Below are positions 41,559 through 50,505 of a DNA stretch of 63,303 nucleotides, one piece after another. The stretch spans positions 1 to 63,303 of the forward strand of contig JAJZAN010000007.1 of assembly GCA_021799435.1 (NCBI GenBank). Direction: 5' to 3'. Within the stretch, counting starts at the first letter, position 1. The number at the start of each line of letters is the position of its first letter. This DNA is from Bacillota bacterium (GTDB lineage Bacteria; Bacillota; Sulfobacillia; Sulfobacillales; Sulfobacillaceae). The notes under the pieces are model-generated. The model was given only the letters and a program-made list of their open reading frames with translations. It did no database searches and was not told the DNA's origin. Made by a program: the position numbers and the translations under genes.

Positions 41559-42729
41559 GGTCGACTGATGCTGCCGCTTGGGCAAAATCCCTAATCAGGT
41601 CCGCAGCGTTTTCGATTCCCACCGAAACGCGCAGAACGCTCGGATCAATTAAGACCGCCTCCTGCTCGTCCGGCGTTAGTTCACGATGCGACGCCACGAC
41701 CGGATGCGAGATGGTCGTCATGACATCTCCCAAACTAGGGACAAAAGGCACCAGCTTCAAGGATCGCGCCAAACGCTCCGCTCCCTCGCGGCCTCGGGCC
41801 ACCCGGAGGGCCAGTATGGCACCATAGCCGTTTTCCAACAGTCTCTTAGCATGTCCATGATCCGGGTGGCGGGTGAGCCCGGGATAGGAGACCTCCTCGA
41901 TCTGGGGGATCTGTACCAAGGCCTCTGCCAAAGCCAACGCGTTGGCACTCGCTCGCTCCATGCGAAGCGCCATCGTGCGCGCCCCCCGGAACGCCAACCA
42001 GCTGGCGAAGGGGTCCGGGGTCATGCCGACCAGGTCGATAACCTGCGACACCTTTTGGATTAATTCTTCCGGCCCCGCCACCGCGCCTAAAATCAAATCG
42101 CTGTGCCCCCCGATGAACTTGGTCACGGAATGGACCACGAGGTCTGCCCCCCAGGCCAGCGGCCGTGCATGGTAGGGGGTCGCAAAGGTGTTGTCAACGA
42201 CCACCCGGCTATTCAACTGCTGCGCCACCCGAATGACCTCATCGACTGGGCAAACCCGCCCCAACGGATTGGACATGCTCTCCAAGACCACAATTCCTGG
42301 GCCTGTCGTCGACAGCGCCTGTTCGACCGTTCCCAAATTGTGCGTGTCAATCCATGTAAATGGATAACCCAACGGATCAAGGATGCGCCGTGCCAACCCC
42401 GCTGTGCCGCCATAAATTTCCCGCGCCACATAAACCGGTCCCGGGGTCGGCTGAAGCGCCAGGATAGCCGCTGCCACAGCTCCCATGCCCGAGGCAGCGA
42501 TGACTCCCGCCGGCGCGTCCTCCATATCGGCGATAAGCTGAGCCAGGGCCTTGGTCGTGGGATTTCCCCCGCGTGTGTAAGTGTAGCCCTCCTCTTCGCC
42601 GCGAAATACCCGATCAGCCTGCTCAAGGCTGTGATACGCATAGGCGGCCGTTTGATACAACGGAGGAACGACCGAATTTTGCGGCCAAGCCACGTCCGGG
42701 ATCTGCACGCTTTTGGTATGAATGTCCAC
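41551..42729 (-). CDS. PLP-dependent C-S lyase (cystathionine/methionine gamma-lyase family)
   Basis: The 392-residue enzyme is a Cys/Met-metabolism PLP enzyme. It has PPLYQTAAYAYHSLEQADRVF, YTYTRGGNPTTKALAQLIADME, ASGMGAVAAAIL, the PLP lysine in VVHSVTKFIGGHSDLILGA, and SLGDVMTTISHPVVASHRELTPDEQ. Motifs fit gamma-lyases better than synthases, but methionine gamma-lyase, cystathionine gamma-lyase and O-acetylhomoserine sulfhydrylase are hard to separate by eye. GTG at 42729 follows GGAGG. It lies between a dipeptidase and the 5-oxoprolinase genes, with an 8-base overlap to pxpB. Confidence 0.88.
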   Translation of the reverse strand: MDIHTKSVQIPDVAWPQNSVVPPLYQTAAYAYHSLEQADRVFRGEEEGYTYTRGGNPTTKALAQLIADMEDAPAGVIAASGMGAVAAAILALQPTPGPVYVAREIYGGTAGLARRILDPLGYPFTWIDTHNLGTVEQALSTTGPGIVVLESMSNPLGRVCPVDEVIRVAQQLNSRVVVDNTFATPYHARPLAWGADLVVHSVTKFIGGHSDLILGAVAGPEELIQKVSQVIDLVGMTPDPFASWLAFRGARTMALRMERASANALALAEALVQIPQIEEVSYPGLTRHPDHGHAKRLLENGYGAILALRVARGREGAERLARSLKLVPFVPSLGDVMTTISHPVVASHRELTPDEQEAVLIDPSVLRVSVGIENAADLIRDFAQAAASVDHA

Positions 42730-42746
42730 GATCTCTGCCTCCGTCT

Positions 42747-42770
42747 GGGGCCGTTGACTGCAACGGCCCC
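42747..42770 (-). other. Hairpin between dipeptidase and lyase genes
   Basis: GGGGCCGTT and AACGGCCCC form a perfect 9-bp stem with a six-base loop directly downstream of the dipeptidase stop codon. There is no T run, so it may set mRNA stability or attenuate transcription into the lyase-pxp genes. Confidence 0.5.
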
Positions 42771-42775
42771 GTCGA

Positions 42776-44140
42776 TTAGTCTTCGGTTTCCGCCAGTGCC
42801 TTCAGTATCTCCGCCGAGGCGGCGATGCCGCGCTCAAACAAATCGATCCGCATATTCTCGTTGGGTCCGTGGTTGGCCTCATCTTGATTGGCCAGAGGTA
42901 TAATGAAGGAAGGCACACCCAGCAGATCTGTAAAGACATAATCGGGCAAGCTCCCGCCCATGGCGGGTTCGATATAGGGGGCCAGGCCGTAGGCTCTCTC
43001 AACGGCTCTGCGCAGGCGTTCAATGGCGGGATGCCCGGGATCCGTTCGGGAGGGGGCCATCCAACCTGGATGAATGACGCATTCTACGTCCGGAAACTCC
43101 TTCGCCATAAAAGCACTCAATGCCGCAGCAATGCGCTCAGGTTTTTGATCCGCTGCCAGCCGGAATTCACAGCGCACTTCGGCCTCAGCGGGTATGATGC
43201 TCTTCTGGCCTGAGCCCACGTAACCGGAATGCATGCCCGTAATAGAAAAGCTCGGCATCATCAGCCTGCGATAGTATTCCATCGCGTCCCATCCCGCCAA
43301 TCGATCCTCAGTGACACCCAAAGTCACGGCCAGGCGCTGCGGATCAAACGGCAATCGGCTGATGAATTCCCGGTCCCGCACTCCCAAGGGAACCACATCG
43401 TCGTAAAACCCGGGCAGGTTTACCCGACCATCGTCGGTCTTCAAGGCTGTGAGCACCTCTACCAGGCGCCAAGCCGGATTTGGCACCACATTGCCTTTGT
43501 GTCCGGAATGATTGTCGAATCGCGCCCCTCTGGCCCGCAAGGCAAAACTCAAAATCCCCCGCACCCCTAACCGGATCACCGGGTGGTCTGAGAGACCCAT
43601 GGGCCCATCGGAGGTAATGGCATAATCTGCGGCTATGTCCGATCGGTAGCGCTGGATGACGTCGGCCAAATGCGGACTTCCGGACTCCTCCTCCCCCTCC
43701 AGAAGGATTTTTACCCGAAGGGGCAGCACGCCTCCACACCGCTCCTTCAACGCCATGATTCCAAAAATGTGAGCCAAGTGCTGGCCCTTGTTATCCCCCG
43801 TGCCCCGGCCAAACAACCGCCCCTCCCGCTCGCTGGGTTCAAAGGGCGCCGAATCCCAGCCATCCGCCATCTCGGCCGGTTGGACGTCATAATGGCCGTA
43901 AATGAGGACCGTCGGCACCTGACCGCCCTCCGGCCCGTCTTCCGCAAGAAGGACGGGCTGACCCGGATTGTCCAACTCTCGCACGGTGAACCCGTGCGAA
44001 ACCATCAATGCGGTCAGCCACTCGCGCATCTGCTGCATGGCAGCGGCGTCTGTCACGAGGCTGGGTATCCGTAGAGCCTCCTCCCACAGCCCCCGCCATT
44101 CGTGAAACCGTGCCCGAATCATGGAGTCAAACTCTGACAT
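42776..44140 (-). CDS. M20-family metallo-dipeptidase
   Basis: The 454-residue zinc peptidase is of the carnosinase/PepV-like M20 group. Metal-site motifs are LIYGHYDVQPAEMADGWDSAPF, GRGTGDNKGQHLAH with the bridging Asp, and LEGEEESGSPHL with the catalytic Glu-Glu pair. The lid domain carries FDNHSGHKGNVVPNPAWRLVE. It probably cleaves dipeptides such as Cys-Gly or other Xaa-Gly. The ATG at 44140 follows GGGAGGG. It is the first gene of the minus-strand operon that continues to the C-S lyase and 5-oxoprolinase genes, divergent from the acetamidase gene. Confidence 0.92.
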   Translation of the reverse strand: MSEFDSMIRARFHEWRGLWEEALRIPSLVTDAAAMQQMREWLTALMVSHGFTVRELDNPGQPVLLAEDGPEGGQVPTVLIYGHYDVQPAEMADGWDSAPFEPSEREGRLFGRGTGDNKGQHLAHIFGIMALKERCGGVLPLRVKILLEGEEESGSPHLADVIQRYRSDIAADYAITSDGPMGLSDHPVIRLGVRGILSFALRARGARFDNHSGHKGNVVPNPAWRLVEVLTALKTDDGRVNLPGFYDDVVPLGVRDREFISRLPFDPQRLAVTLGVTEDRLAGWDAMEYYRRLMMPSFSITGMHSGYVGSGQKSIIPAEAEVRCEFRLAADQKPERIAAALSAFMAKEFPDVECVIHPGWMAPSRTDPGHPAIERLRRAVERAYGLAPYIEPAMGGSLPDYVFTDLLGVPSFIIPLANQDEANHGPNENMRIDLFERGIAASAEILKALAETED

Positions 44141-44312
44141 GACTGTACCCTCCCGTCCTAGCCTTCATCGTAGCAAATCCCAGGCCTGCCGCGGACGCAA
44201 ACCGCAGGAAATCCTTTCGGCTCGCCCCAGCAGGAATTTGCGGAATTGTCGCGAATCTCTGCTCACTGTCCCAGACAACGGGCAGAGTCCCCCACTGAAA
44301 GAAGGCGTGTTC

Positions 44313-45242
44313 ATGGCATCCTTTCATTTATCCCGCACCCAGGCGCACTGGAGCTGGAATCGGCTCCAGCCCCCGATGGTGCGAGTCCAGCCCGGATCTA
44401 CGGTCACCGTGGAAATCGCCAACGCGTCCGGAGGTCAATTGGACCGGCATTCCTTGACGTCGGATGTGGCCACACTCGATTTTAGCCGTGTAAACCCAGT
44501 GACTGGACCTATCTGGGTCGAAGGCGCCGAGCCCGGGGATGCTGTGATTGCAGAAGTCCTCGCCATCGACTTGGACGATTGGGGATGGACCGCCAATATC
44601 CCAGGATTTGGGCTTTTGGCCGATGAATTCCCCGAGCCGCATCTCCGGATCTCGCGGGTAACTCGGCAATACGCCGAACTGCTCCCCGGCCTGCGCATTC
44701 CCGTGCAGCCATTTATCGGCACCATTGGACTTGCTCCCAGCGAACCCGGCGATCACCCCTTGGTGCCGCCGGGACCGCATGGAGGCAATATGGACATGCG
44801 GCAGGTTACAGCTGGCTCTCGTTTGTGGCTTCCTGTCGCGGTACCCGGAGCACTGCTCTCGCTGGGCGATTCGCACGCCGCTCAAGGGGACGGAGAAGTA
44901 TGCGGGACAGCCATAGAGACCAGTTCCGCAGTCACCCTTCGCGTGCACCTCAAAAAGGGCGTAAACATGGCGACCCCGCGTCTCGAGAGCCACCCACTGT
45001 CCCGTCGCACGGGGGCCGCCTGGGTCACCACAGGAATCGGCCCGGATTTGCGGGAAGCAGCTCGCCAAGCCACCCGAGAAATGATTGGCTGGATTCAGGA
45101 CTTAGCGGGACTGTCTCGAGAGGACGCTTACCTCGTCACCAGTACGGCAGGTGACTTAGTGATTTCGGAAATTGTCGATGCCCCCAACTGGGTGATAAGC
45201 ATGCACATGCCAAAGGACATTTTAGGAGGTGGCGGTTTGTGA
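44313..45242 (+). CDS. Acetamidase/formamidase family protein
   Basis: The 309-residue protein belongs to the FmdA/AmdA family, which hydrolyses short amides to carboxylate and ammonia. Motifs are NPVTGPIWVEGAEPGDAVIAEVLAIDL, QPFIGTIGLAP, PHGGNMDMRQVTAGSRLWLPVAVPGALLSLGDSHAAQGDGEVCGTAIE and a C-terminal DAYLVTSTAGDLVISEIVD. The ATG at 44313 follows GAAAGAAGG. It overlaps the following permease gene by four bases (GTGA), so the two form an operon. Confidence 0.93.
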   Translation: MASFHLSRTQAHWSWNRLQPPMVRVQPGSTVTVEIANASGGQLDRHSLTSDVATLDFSRVNPVTGPIWVEGAEPGDAVIAEVLAIDLDDWGWTANIPGFGLLADEFPEPHLRISRVTRQYAELLPGLRIPVQPFIGTIGLAPSEPGDHPLVPPGPHGGNMDMRQVTAGSRLWLPVAVPGALLSLGDSHAAQGDGEVCGTAIETSSAVTLRVHLKKGVNMATPRLESHPLSRRTGAAWVTTGIGPDLREAARQATREMIGWIQDLAGLSREDAYLVTSTAGDLVISEIVDAPNWVISMHMPKDILGGGGL

Positions 45243-46609
45243 ACGGTCTCAAACGCGAATTAGGCATCTGGGAAGCGGCAGCCCTATCCATTGCCATTAT
45301 GGCTCCCACAGCAGCCATGGCCTTGAACGGCTCGTTGGCCGCCTCCATCGCCGGCACTGCCGTGCCCTTGGCGTTTCTGGGAGCCCTGGTGACCATTGCG
45401 CTGGTCTCCTATTCCTTCATCGAGTTCAGTCGCACCTATGCGCACGCCGGATCTGTTTATGCATTCAATGGCCGTGGTTTGGGGGCCCGGTACGGATTTT
45501 TGTCGGGGTGGGCTCTTCTGCTCACCTACATTGCCTTTACGGGTGCCTCGATGGCGGAAGTAGGGCTGTTCTTTCAGACCTTTTTGGCATTCCTGAACGT
45601 GCATATTCCATGGATTGTCCCGGCCCTCGCGGCGGGCGCGGGGCTGTGGTATCTGTCTTTTCGCGACGTTCGGCTCTCAGCCCGGGTGACCATGGTATTC
45701 GAAGGAGTGTCCATCATCCTGATTCTCATCCTCACAGCGGTCATTCTGGCGCATGGCGGAGCCCACGGTCTATCCTTCAAGCCCTTCACGGTCGGCAAGG
45801 CGGGCATCTCCGCTGTGGGGCTGGCCAGTGTCTTTGCCTTTCTTTCCTTCGCAGGATTTGAGGGAGCGGCCACACTGGGCGAGGAAACCGCATCGCCGAA
45901 ACGCTCCATTCCGCGCGCTATCGCGATGGCGGTGTTTCTCACCGGCGCCTTTTATCTGCTCGTCAGCTACACTCAGAGCGAAGGTTTCGGGCTCAGCGCC
46001 AAGGGCGTCGCCGCATTTGCGTCCTCCACCGCTCCATTGGGAACGCTGGCAAAAACCTTTGTGGGCAGTGCCATGGCCGCTGTGATTATGTTCGGAGCCA
46101 CCATATCGGCATTTTCCTCCGCCTTGGGCACCGCCACTGCCGGATCGCGCATCCTGTTTGCCATGGGTCGTGACGAATTTGGACCGAAAGCGCTCGGCGA
46201 GGCTCACAGCCGCCATGGATCACCGCACCGGGCATTGGCTGTCGTCATGGTGGTCGCGTTCGTTCTCAATCTGCTGCTGGTGGTTCAATCCCCCGCCAAC
46301 GTCTTCGGCTGGCTGGGCACCATAGGCGTGTTGTCCTTGCTGTTGGTGTACCTGGTCACTCAGGTCGCGGCGATCCGCTTGTTCGGCCAGAACGGCCGCT
46401 GGAAGGGTTGGAAATTTGCCATCCCGGTACTGGCCATCCTGCTCTTGGCCTACACTCTCTGGTCCAACATCTTTCCCGTACCGGCGGCGCCGTACAACTA
46501 CTTCCCTTATGTGGTGCTGGTATGGATCGCGGTGGGCGTTGGAATCGTCCTGCGATCCCCCAAAGCCGCCGCCCGACTCGGCGAGAGCTTTATCGATCAA
46601 AGTCTGTAG
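45239..46609 (+). CDS. APC-family amino acid/amide permease
   Basis: The 456-residue membrane protein has about twelve helices and the APC-superfamily signature near the N-terminus (LGIWEAAALSIAIMAPTAAMALN), an AYAHAGSVYAFNGRGLGARYGFLSGWALLLTY segment and FLSFAGFEGAATLGEETASPKRSIPRA in the middle. The GTG at 45239 follows GGAGGTGG and overlaps the acetamidase stop. The substrate is not fixed by sequence; coupling to the amidase suggests an amide or amino acid, perhaps 5-oxoproline given the divergent pxp operon. Confidence 0.9.
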   Translation: MNGLKRELGIWEAAALSIAIMAPTAAMALNGSLAASIAGTAVPLAFLGALVTIALVSYSFIEFSRTYAHAGSVYAFNGRGLGARYGFLSGWALLLTYIAFTGASMAEVGLFFQTFLAFLNVHIPWIVPALAAGAGLWYLSFRDVRLSARVTMVFEGVSIILILILTAVILAHGGAHGLSFKPFTVGKAGISAVGLASVFAFLSFAGFEGAATLGEETASPKRSIPRAIAMAVFLTGAFYLLVSYTQSEGFGLSAKGVAAFASSTAPLGTLAKTFVGSAMAAVIMFGATISAFSSALGTATAGSRILFAMGRDEFGPKALGEAHSRHGSPHRALAVVMVVAFVLNLLLVVQSPANVFGWLGTIGVLSLLLVYLVTQVAAIRLFGQNGRWKGWKFAIPVLAILLLAYTLWSNIFPVPAAPYNYFPYVVLVWIAVGVGIVLRSPKAAARLGESFIDQSL

Positions 46610-46626
46610 GCGCGCGTTTTTAAAGA

Positions 46627-46650
46627 CCCCGGCTCGTCTGCGAGCCGGGG
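46627..46650 (+). terminator. Terminator of the acetamidase-permease operon
   Basis: CCCCGGCTCG and CGAGCCGGGG form a perfect 10-bp stem with a TCTG loop, 18 bases after the permease stop. The following ATTGGTT is only weakly T-rich. Confidence 0.75.
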
Positions 46651-46734
46651 ATTGGTTATAAAATGGGCTTTTCGTTCGTTCCGCGGGTGAGAGATTTTTC
46701 CCATTCTATATTGTTTCGGCAATGGAGGCTACGT

Positions 46735-47301
46735 ATGGCAGCGCTGTGGGGCAGCATTTTAGGACTGTGGATTCGTATCGGCACACGTTTATTTCCACCG
46801 GTGATTCATCCCATGATGGTCCACTTCCCAATCGTACTCCTATGGGGCAGTTTCTTGACAGCGCTATTGGGTCTGGTCTGGCGCACTCAGGACCGATTTC
46901 TGGACCGGGCGAGTTTTTGGCTGGCTGTCCTCGGATTCATCGCTGGAGTTGTCACGGCAGCCACCGGGGTGATCTCCGAACAGTTTGTGAAGTGGAACCC
47001 CACCACCAGTGCCCTCCTGCAAACGCATCAGGCATACGCCATACTGACTGGCCTGTTTACCTTCCTGCTCGTCGTGTCGCGAATGGTGGCACGCTATCCG
47101 CGAACCCACTCGGACCGCCAATGGTCCCTGTTTCGGTCGGGCCGCGGGCGATCCACGCTCCTATCCCTCATCTTCGGACTCGGAGCCGTGGTCATGGTGA
47201 CCATGACAGCCTCGATTGGCGGGACCATGGTGTACCAATACGGCACAGGAGTCCATGGGGTCGCGTTCCACACCCCGCACTTCGGCCCGCATCATCCGTA
47301 A
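46735..47301 (+). CDS. DUF2231 membrane protein
   Basis: The 188-residue protein has four hydrophobic segments and the DUF2231 opening HPMMVHFPIVLLWGSFL near residue 23. Other traits are FWLAVLGFIAGVVTAATG and the QTHQAYAILTGLF histidine. The tail is rich in histidine (HGVAFHTPHFGPHHP), possibly metal-binding. Members of this family are often linked to haem or redox proteins, but no function is established. The ATG at 46735 follows GGAGG. It is flanked by terminators on both sides, so it is monocistronic. Confidence 0.85.
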   Translation: MAALWGSILGLWIRIGTRLFPPVIHPMMVHFPIVLLWGSFLTALLGLVWRTQDRFLDRASFWLAVLGFIAGVVTAATGVISEQFVKWNPTTSALLQTHQAYAILTGLFTFLLVVSRMVARYPRTHSDRQWSLFRSGRGRSTLLSLIFGLGAVVMVTMTASIGGTMVYQYGTGVHGVAFHTPHFGPHHP

Positions 47302-47314
47302 GGAATCCATTCTG

Positions 47315-47349
47315 GCGCCTCGATTGCGAAATCGAGGCGCTTTCTCTTT
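47315..47349 (+). terminator. Intrinsic terminator after the DUF2231 gene
   Basis: GCGCCTCGATT (47315-47325) and AATCGAGGCGC (47330-47340) make a perfect 11-bp stem, followed by TTTCTCTTT. Confidence 0.92.
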
Positions 47350-47390
47350 CCCATCGGGATAAACTAGGATAGATGATGAGGAGCACTGGT

Positions 47391-47942
47391 ATGGCGAAGT
47401 TGACGCGAGAGCAGGTTGTCCAGCACCTGACCCCCCCTAAAGGCATTGTCATGGCACCCTATCCGGCCTGGCGGGACCGCATATATCGGGGGTCTCTCCT
47501 GAGTATTGGCCCGTCCCTGCTGTTCGTGGCCACAGCCGAGTCTCTGTCAAAGGCCCCACTGCTCCAAGCGGCCCACTGGTTGAGCGCCGCGGCTGTGGTA
47601 CTGGCAGCTTTGTTCTTTCTCGTCTGGCTGGCCAGTTGGCGCTACGCAGTCTGGGCTCTAGCCATAGGAGGCCTAGTGGCCATCCCCTTGCAGACAACCG
47701 CAGCCTGGGCGTTAACCCTGGCGGCAGGCAGCGTCATGGCGGCCAAAGAAACGCATTGCTTTCACTTTCAAGCGGGTCGCATTATTCCCTGGTGGTCCGT
47801 TGCCACGGGCCTGACATGGCTGTTTGTTCCCCACTCGTGGATGATGACTGGGTGCTGGGCGATCCTTGGAGGTCTTTGGATTTGGCTCGCCTGGGACCGC
47901 CAGTCTCTGCCGCTCTTCGACATTTCGGGCACCCGGGGATAA
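47391..47942 (+). CDS. DUF2301-like integral membrane protein
   Basis: The 183-residue protein has an N-terminal soluble segment (LTREQVVQHLTPPKG) and about five hydrophobic segments. The motif KETHCFHFQAGRIIPWW near residue 125 resembles the conserved KE-CF segment of DUF2301 proteins, which are mostly described from cyanobacteria. Function unknown. The ATG at 47391 follows GAGGAG; an upstream ATG at 47373 is less well placed. It precedes the aminotransferase gene, and the two may be co-transcribed. Confidence 0.6.
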   Translation: MAKLTREQVVQHLTPPKGIVMAPYPAWRDRIYRGSLLSIGPSLLFVATAESLSKAPLLQAAHWLSAAAVVLAALFFLVWLASWRYAVWALAIGGLVAIPLQTTAAWALTLAAGSVMAAKETHCFHFQAGRIIPWWSVATGLTWLFVPHSWMMTGCWAILGGLWIWLAWDRQSLPLFDISGTRG

Positions 47943-48007
47943 TCATGGCACAGGATTCTTTTGCCGAGGTCGCGAATAGAGCTTTACCATCCAGAGGAGG
48001 ACACGCC

Positions 48008-49153
48008 ATGCATTGGGCTTTGAGTGACAACCTGCCAAGTTCCGGAATCCGAGAGATATTAAATCTAGCGCTCCAAAAACCGGGCACCATTCGTCTTGAG
48101 ACAGGCGAACCGGACTTCCCACCGCCGCCCCACGTCTTGGACGCTTACGTCGAGGCATCTCGCGGCGGAAAAAACCGTTACACCGCCACCGAAGGGATTC
48201 CCGCCTTGCGCCAGGCTCTGGCTCGAAAACTACACTCCATTAACCATATCAATCGCTCCGCGGACGAGGTTCTTGTCACACCAGGCGGAATTCCCGCACT
48301 ATTTCTCGCCTTCATGGGAACCTCCGGGAGCGGCAGTCAAATTCTAGTGCCCGACCCAGGCTGGCCCGACTACCTGGGAGGCATGGTAAGCCTCGGCATT
48401 GAGCCGGTACCCTATCCACTATCCGCGCCCGATTATGTTCCTGACCTGAATTCCTTGACCCGGCTCTTGACACCGCGCACCCGAGCTCTGGTCCTCAATT
48501 CGCCGGGAAACCCCACCGGCCGCATTGTTTCCGAACCCTTGGTGCGCCAGTTGTGCCAATGGGCCGAAGAACACGACCTCTGGATTATATCGGACGAAGT
48601 CTATGACCAGATGGTGTTCCTCGGATCGCCCATCTCCCCAGCGCGATTTGCCCCGGAGCGAACCTTGTCGGCATACAGTTTTTCGAAGACTTACGCCATG
48701 ACCGGATGGCGCTTGGGCTATCTCGCTGGACCGCGCCCAGCGGTGACCTCGCTGACGCGGGTGGCCATGGGGGCCTGGTCATCCGTTTCGGAGCCTTTGC
48801 AGTACGCCGGGCTGGCCGCCTTGGAGGGACCTCAGGATGTGGTGGACACCATGCGAATGGCCTATCTGCGCCGCCGCAACCTGGCTATGGATTTGCTGGC
48901 CAGCTTCGGTGTCACCACCAGCAATCCCGATGGCGCCTTCTATCTCTTGGCCGACGTGCGACCCGTCGAGGCGTCGTCTCGCGACTTTGCCCTGAATCTG
49001 CTTCGGGATGCGGGCGTGGCAGTTGCACCAGGTTCCGCCTTTGGGCAAGAGGCGGAGGGATGGGTTCGCATTTCGCTCGCGTCCTCCGATGCCGACCTCA
49101 CCGAAGGGCTTACTCGATTGGGCCAGAAAGTCCGGGACGGGATGCGGCGATAA
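48008..49153 (+). CDS. Class I/II aminotransferase
   Basis: The 381-residue PLP enzyme belongs to fold type I, aspartate/alanine aminotransferase subgroup. It shows LETGEPDFPPPPHV, RYTATEGIPALRQALARKL, VTPGGIPALFLAF, LNSPGNPTGRIV, SDEVYDQMVF and the PLP lysine in SFSKTYAMTGWRLGYLAGP. The C-terminal arginine that binds the substrate carboxylate is in EGWVRISLASS. The substrate is not certain. The ATG at 48008 has a strong AGAGGAGGA site; an earlier ATG at 47945 would add 21 residues. The 3' end overlaps the convergent ybaK gene by 44 bases. Confidence 0.9.
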   Translation: MHWALSDNLPSSGIREILNLALQKPGTIRLETGEPDFPPPPHVLDAYVEASRGGKNRYTATEGIPALRQALARKLHSINHINRSADEVLVTPGGIPALFLAFMGTSGSGSQILVPDPGWPDYLGGMVSLGIEPVPYPLSAPDYVPDLNSLTRLLTPRTRALVLNSPGNPTGRIVSEPLVRQLCQWAEEHDLWIISDEVYDQMVFLGSPISPARFAPERTLSAYSFSKTYAMTGWRLGYLAGPRPAVTSLTRVAMGAWSSVSEPLQYAGLAALEGPQDVVDTMRMAYLRRRNLAMDLLASFGVTTSNPDGAFYLLADVRPVEASSRDFALNLLRDAGVAVAPGSAFGQEAEGWVRISLASSDADLTEGLTRLGQKVRDGMRR

Positions 49154-49616
49154 CCAGATGGGCTACATGGGCTTGGGTTGCCGCGACTAAATCCGCGCCC
49201 TTCAACCATATTTGAAGGCCTCTCTGACCCGCGCTAATACTGATGCATTCCTGATGTTCGATGCCGCTTTGTGCATAGACGGGCAATATACGGCGTCCGC
49301 CTAATGGGGAGACGCCTCCGCGGATATAACCGGTCACCGACTCCAACTCTTTGACGGGAAGAAGCGCGACACGCTTCTCCCCCACCAGTTGGGCCGCCGC
49401 CTTAAGGTCCAACTGGTCCGGTCCGGGAATGACGGCCATAAACCAGCCGCGCGGTCCCCCGACCACCACCAGCGTCTTATAAACCATCGTCTCGGGGATA
49501 TCCAGCAGGTGCGCCACATGCTGGGCCTCCAGTTTGTCCGGGTCTACCGGATAACTGTGCACCTCGTAGGGAATACCCGCCTTGTCAAGCATACGCATGG
49601 CCTGGGTTTTTTTCAT
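49110..49616 (-). CDS. ybaK: YbaK/EbsC-type Cys-tRNA(Pro) deacylase
   Basis: The 168-residue protein is a trans-editing aminoacyl-tRNA deacylase. It shows MRMLDKAGIPYEVHSYPVD at the N-terminus, the catalytic lysine in TMVYKTLVVVGG, VALLPVKELESVTGYIRGGVSPLG and the C-terminal GADLVAATQAHVAHL. Members clear mischarged Cys-tRNA(Pro). The ATG at 49616 follows GGAGGAGG and overlaps the LD-carboxypeptidase stop by four bases (ATGA). Confidence 0.93.
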   Translation of the reverse strand: MKKTQAMRMLDKAGIPYEVHSYPVDPDKLEAQHVAHLLDIPETMVYKTLVVVGGPRGWFMAVIPGPDQLDLKAAAQLVGEKRVALLPVKELESVTGYIRGGVSPLGGRRILPVYAQSGIEHQECISISAGQRGLQIWLKGADLVAATQAHVAHLVIAASRPGLSGPIE

Positions 49617-50464
49617 TCCACCACCTCCTCCAGCAGATGGAACCCGTCCGCATCTAGGCGGCCACGAATCCCGATGGGAATGGGAAAGACTGGGTCGGTA
49701 TGACCAAAGTCGCACTCGGCCAGCACAGGAAGCCGACGCGGGGCGGTCCAGAATCGGATCACATCGAAGAGCGTCTCCCGCTCTTCGGCCGGATAGCGGT
49801 ATAACCGGCCCACTAATACGCCTGAAATTTGGTCGAAAACCCCCATGTTGGCGTAATCTCCAAGTATGGCATCCACCCGAGCGGGCGACGGCAGCTCTTC
49901 GGATAGTTCGAAGAAGAACAAGGCACCGTGCCAATCGGGCCAATATTCGGTGCCCCGCAAGTGCTCCAGAGATTCCAGCCTTCCACCCAGCAGGATGCCC
50001 TCAGCCGAACCACGTCTAAGCCACACGGGGCCGGCGTTAGCCGCCCAGGTTGGACCGTAGATGCCCACCAATCCTGTTTGCACGTACATTGCCAGCGGCA
50101 GCAGGCCTGCATCGGATGCCCCGATCACGATTTTCCTGGCACCAGCCAAGCGGTCCCAGTCTAAGTACGGAAACATCTGGGCGGTGTGATGACCGCCGAT
50201 GGCGGCCACCAAACCCTTCACCTCGGGCGCCCGACTCAAGTGGTGCAAGTCCTCCGCGCGCAAATCGGCCGATGCAGACACCCAGCCCGATGCCATGCAG
50301 GCGGCATCGCCATATCGAGTGCGCAAGCCAAGCTGGGTTTGGGCATTCATGGCTGCTTGTTCCAAACGGCGGGGAAACCATGCGGCCGCGGGGGCGCTGG
50401 GGGAAAAGATGCCGAGCATATCGCCGCGTCGAAGCCTTCGCGGTTTAATGGGGGGATTTACCAT
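49613..50464 (-). CDS. S66-family LD-carboxypeptidase (MccF-like)
   Basis: The 283-residue serine peptidase belongs to family S66, which cleaves L,D bonds in murein peptides or inactivates microcin C-like compounds. The nucleophile is probably the Ser in VIGASDAGLL, the glutamate lies in LLGGRLESLEHL and the histidine in CDFGHTDPVFPIPIG, so the triad is complete. The sequence is divergent from E. coli LdcA (GASD instead of GYSD). The ATG start lies 4 bp coupled to ybaK at its end. It follows the citrate synthase terminator. Confidence 0.88.
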   Translation of the reverse strand: MVNPPIKPRRLRRGDMLGIFSPSAPAAAWFPRRLEQAAMNAQTQLGLRTRYGDAACMASGWVSASADLRAEDLHHLSRAPEVKGLVAAIGGHHTAQMFPYLDWDRLAGARKIVIGASDAGLLPLAMYVQTGLVGIYGPTWAANAGPVWLRRGSAEGILLGGRLESLEHLRGTEYWPDWHGALFFFELSEELPSPARVDAILGDYANMGVFDQISGVLVGRLYRYPAEERETLFDVIRFWTAPRRLPVLAECDFGHTDPVFPIPIGIRGRLDADGFHLLEEVVE

Positions 50465-50471
50465 TTAAGCG

Positions 50472-50493
50472 AGAAAGGGGGCGCGAGCCCCCC
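50472..50493 (-). terminator. Intrinsic terminator of citrate synthase
   Basis: GGGGGC and GCCCCC form a 6-bp stem with a four-base loop; read on the minus strand TTTCTC follows, 13 bases beyond the citrate synthase stop. Confidence 0.75.
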
Positions 50494-50505
50494 TCTCCTC
50501 CTATT

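Noticed and set aside
42213-42641. 142-residue same-strand frame inside the C-S lyase gene
   Set aside because: It is an out-of-frame shadow of the lyase with arginine/tryptophan-rich composition and no domain.
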